A DNA stretch of 33,764 nt, from NCBI GenBank assembly GCA_945877595.1, contig CAMDVN010000023.1, positions 1-33,764 on the forward strand. Direction: 5' to 3'. The notes under the pieces were generated by a model. That model saw nothing but the letters and a program-made list of their open reading frames with translations. It did no database searches and was not told where the DNA came from. The translations under genes and the position numbers were made by a program. Source of the DNA: Cyanobium sp. NIES-981. GTDB taxonomy: Bacteria; Cyanobacteriota; Cyanobacteriia; PCC-6307; Cyanobiaceae. Shown here in pieces: positions 31,917-33,764 of this stretch (the stretch's first letter is position 1; every line of letters starts with the position of its first letter).

Positions 31917-33533
31917 TCAGCGAACCGCCGTCGCCAGGGCCCTGCGCCCCTCAACCGGCGCATGCAGCGCCTCATTCAGAGGGGCAACCCCATAGTCGCG
32001 CTCCAGCAGAGCCATAACCGTACGGCCAAAGTCGCCAGGATTGGTGTCAAAAGCCTCAAGGCAAATCCTCCCAAAGGTGCTGCCCATTGGCTCCGGGTTC
32101 CACAACAACTTGCGGGCCGTCCAGGGCAGCATGCTCATGGGGTTGTAGCCGGGCTGAATGAGGCCCTGCTCAAACCCATACTGCTCCAAATGGGTATGGG
32201 GCTGTAGGCCAATGAAGAAGATTGCCGGCTCCACCGTGTCGGCGCCAAAAATGCGCTCAAGCTCCCGGTGATAGGCAACGGTTTGACGGATTGTCTCGGG
32301 GCGCTCATCGATCACATTGAAGGAGTAGTTGACCGAAACGTGATCCTTGAAGCCGGCGTCAGCAAGCAGGCGGCAACTCTCAAGCACCGTGCGCAGGTTG
32401 TAACCCATGCGCATCTTGCGCACGAGTTCCTGGGAGCCAGACGTGATGCCGATCTCAAAATAGCTCATACCGCTGGCGACCATCAGCTCGGCCAGCTCGA
32501 CATCGAGGTTGTCGGCGCGGATGTAGGCAGCCCAGCGAATGTCAGTCATGCCGGATGCAAGAATTGCGCGAAGCAATTCCTTGGCATCTTCGATATAACG
32601 GCGAGCTGGAATAAACTGAGCGTCGGTAAACCAAAATCCACGGACTCCGCGGTCATAGAGCTGGCGCATTTCCTTGACCACCTCCTCGACAGGGTTCAGG
32701 CGCACGGCCTTTCCCTCGATCACGGTGTAAATGCAGTAGCAACAGTTATGGGGGCAGCCACGCTTGGTCTGGACCCCCACATAGAAATCACCGCCTTCGA
32801 GGTACCAGGACAGCTCAGGCCACATCGCCTCAATGGCGTCGTAATTGACAGCGCTCTTCTCAACAGGGCTGGGCTGCTCATGAATCAACCCATCGCGCGG
32901 TGGATCACCGGCCACAAAAGCGCGTTCAGAGGCGATCGACTCACCACGGATCAAGCGCTCGAGAAGGGTTTCACCTTCCCCAACTGAAACAACCGTGCCG
33001 GCGGGCAAGCGGCGACCGAGTTGCTCATAGAACACGCTCACAGCACCACCACCAAGCACCGCCCGCGCCTGCGGATTGAATCGACGGGCACGCCTAAGCC
33101 CACGGCGTAACAAGCGCAGATTGCGCCAAAGCTCGCCGTAATGGGTGGTCATGAGCTGCAGACCACCCAAGGCGCCACGCAATCGCTTCAAGGGATTGCG
33201 GGCATAGAAGACCTCGAAGGAATTCTGCAGAGGATTGCCACCACGGCCATCCACCGGCGCGTAAATCTGAATGTCACGCCAAGAGAACACCAGCAGGGTG
33301 GGCCGAAACGCCTCAACCGACGCCAACAACACCCGCTCAACATCGAGCGCGGGTACAGCCGCCAGATCAAGGATGCGCTGGGCCAAGCCAGGAAACTGCT
33401 TGTTGAGGTGATCGGCCAGATAGATGGGCCCCACCGGAAAAATCGGATTGCAGGGGAGACGAACCAGCAACACCCGCTGGTCATTGGCCGGAATGGGCTG
33501 GATTGCTGCCGTGGGGCTGCTGGCTGCTCTCAC
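31917..33533 (-). CDS. B12-binding-like radical SAM protein of unknown function
   Basis: From a GTG at 33533 the product is 538 residues; the longer frame to 33683 adds 50 residues that look non-coding. The N-terminal 230 residues form a B12-binding-like module (VLLVRLPCNPIFPVGPIYLADHLN, LLVFSWRDIQIYAPVDG, ARAVLGGGAVSVFYEQL, VVSVGEGETLLERLI), though the usual DxHxxG cobalamin motif is not obvious. The radical SAM motif is Cys260-x3-Cys264-x2-Cys267 (RGCPHNCCYC), followed by FWFTDAQFIP, ADNLDVELAELMVASGMSYFEIGITSGSQELVRKM and VNYSFNVIDERPETIRQTV. The substrate is unknown. Homologues seem widespread in cyanobacteria. It stands alone, convergent with the CPBP gene. Confidence 0.9.
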   Translation of the reverse strand: MRAASSPTAAIQPIPANDQRVLLVRLPCNPIFPVGPIYLADHLNKQFPGLAQRILDLAAVPALDVERVLLASVEAFRPTLLVFSWRDIQIYAPVDGRGGNPLQNSFEVFYARNPLKRLRGALGGLQLMTTHYGELWRNLRLLRRGLRRARRFNPQARAVLGGGAVSVFYEQLGRRLPAGTVVSVGEGETLLERLIRGESIASERAFVAGDPPRDGLIHEQPSPVEKSAVNYDAIEAMWPELSWYLEGGDFYVGVQTKRGCPHNCCYCIYTVIEGKAVRLNPVEEVVKEMRQLYDRGVRGFWFTDAQFIPARRYIEDAKELLRAILASGMTDIRWAAYIRADNLDVELAELMVASGMSYFEIGITSGSQELVRKMRMGYNLRTVLESCRLLADAGFKDHVSVNYSFNVIDERPETIRQTVAYHRELERIFGADTVEPAIFFIGLQPHTHLEQYGFEQGLIQPGYNPMSMLPWTARKLLWNPEPMGSTFGRICLEAFDTNPGDFGRTVMALLERDYGVAPLNEALHAPVEGRRALATAVR

Positions 33534-33683
33534 GTGGCCACGCCCTCGGATCCTCAGATCTTGGACGCTAACAAGCTCGGTTTGACCACGGCGACCGCAA
33601 CCCGCCCCAGTGGGGCAGCCCTTCAAGCGAACCCGAAGCTCCCCCAACCCACACCATTGATCAGCCGAGCTAATTCGTGTCAT

Positions 33684-33764
33684 CAGCAGCGCTGCGGCAT
33701 GGCTGCGGCGCCGGTTCTCACCAATAGCGCAATGTTCCGTTACAGTCCTTCGTGACGGGATTCC
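33684..33764 (+). promoter_or_regulatory. Right-edge intergenic start, possible promoter
   Basis: These last 81 bases contain no gene. GTTACA at 33739-33744 followed by GT gives TTACAGT, which can be read as a -10 box of a rightward promoter or half of an HLR1/RpaB site. The gene it would serve lies beyond the window, so this is a weak call. Confidence 0.2.

Overview
The window is core chromosome of a GC-rich unicellular picocyanobacterium, most like Cyanobium or the Synechococcus/Prochlorococcus (alpha-cyanobacterial) group. Evidence: psaA-psaB with the long alpha-cyanobacterial form of PsaA (767 residues), a ferredoxin-type glutamate synthase, a fused CbiG-CobJ cobalamin enzyme, LL-diaminopimelate aminotransferase, an MPBQ-type methyltransferase, and a compact RNase E with the cyanobacterial arginine-rich tail. 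I see no transposase, integrase, phage gene, CRISPR array or rRNA. Most genes are housekeeping genes and nothing looks like a transferred island.

Layout. 1-2535: psaB (5' end only) and psaA on the minus strand behind a roughly 500-base leader/promoter region. 3043-6506: a secreted repeat-rich protein of unknown function overlapping a cbiG-cobJ fusion. 6508-6581: tRNA-Pro(CGG). 6694-7596: lipA. 7593-12552 minus: gltS (glsF) followed by a YciI-like gene. 12676-14601: an exported phosphodiester-glycosidase-family protein. 14661-19903: an A-type Fe-S carrier homologue, then the str cluster rpsL-rpsG-fusA-tufA-rpsJ. 20023-21589: a LON-substrate-domain protein and an MPBQ methyltransferase. 21651-22478 minus: pheA. 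22567-23094: a DUF1997 gene, convergent with and overlapping rnhB. 23054-28964 minus: rnhB, rne, and a large radical-SAM/DUF2344 fusion upstream of rne. 29252-31785: dapL-clpS-CPBP protease cluster. 31917-33533 minus: a B12-binding-like radical SAM protein of unknown role.

How the genes fit together. The window serves photosystem I, tetrapyrrole/B12 and lipoate cofactors, nitrogen assimilation (gltS), translation, RNA decay (rne, rnhB), quinone methylation, and phenylalanine and lysine synthesis. I found no new multi-gene system. The points most worth a second look are: two non-conservative changes directly after the EF-Tu P-loop lysine-threonine; a phased 15-base AT-rich repeat array in the rne leader; recurrent in-frame 15- and 24-base tandem repeats in several unrelated genes; interleaved inverted repeats that could form a pseudoknot between two convergent genes; a possible pirin relic upstream of dapL; and the linkage of the radical-SAM/DUF2344 fusion to rne.

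Functions are assigned by reading motifs by eye, with no database search. Start codons of lipA, rnhB, clpS, both radical SAM genes and the 3043 gene are uncertain; alternatives are given in each entry.
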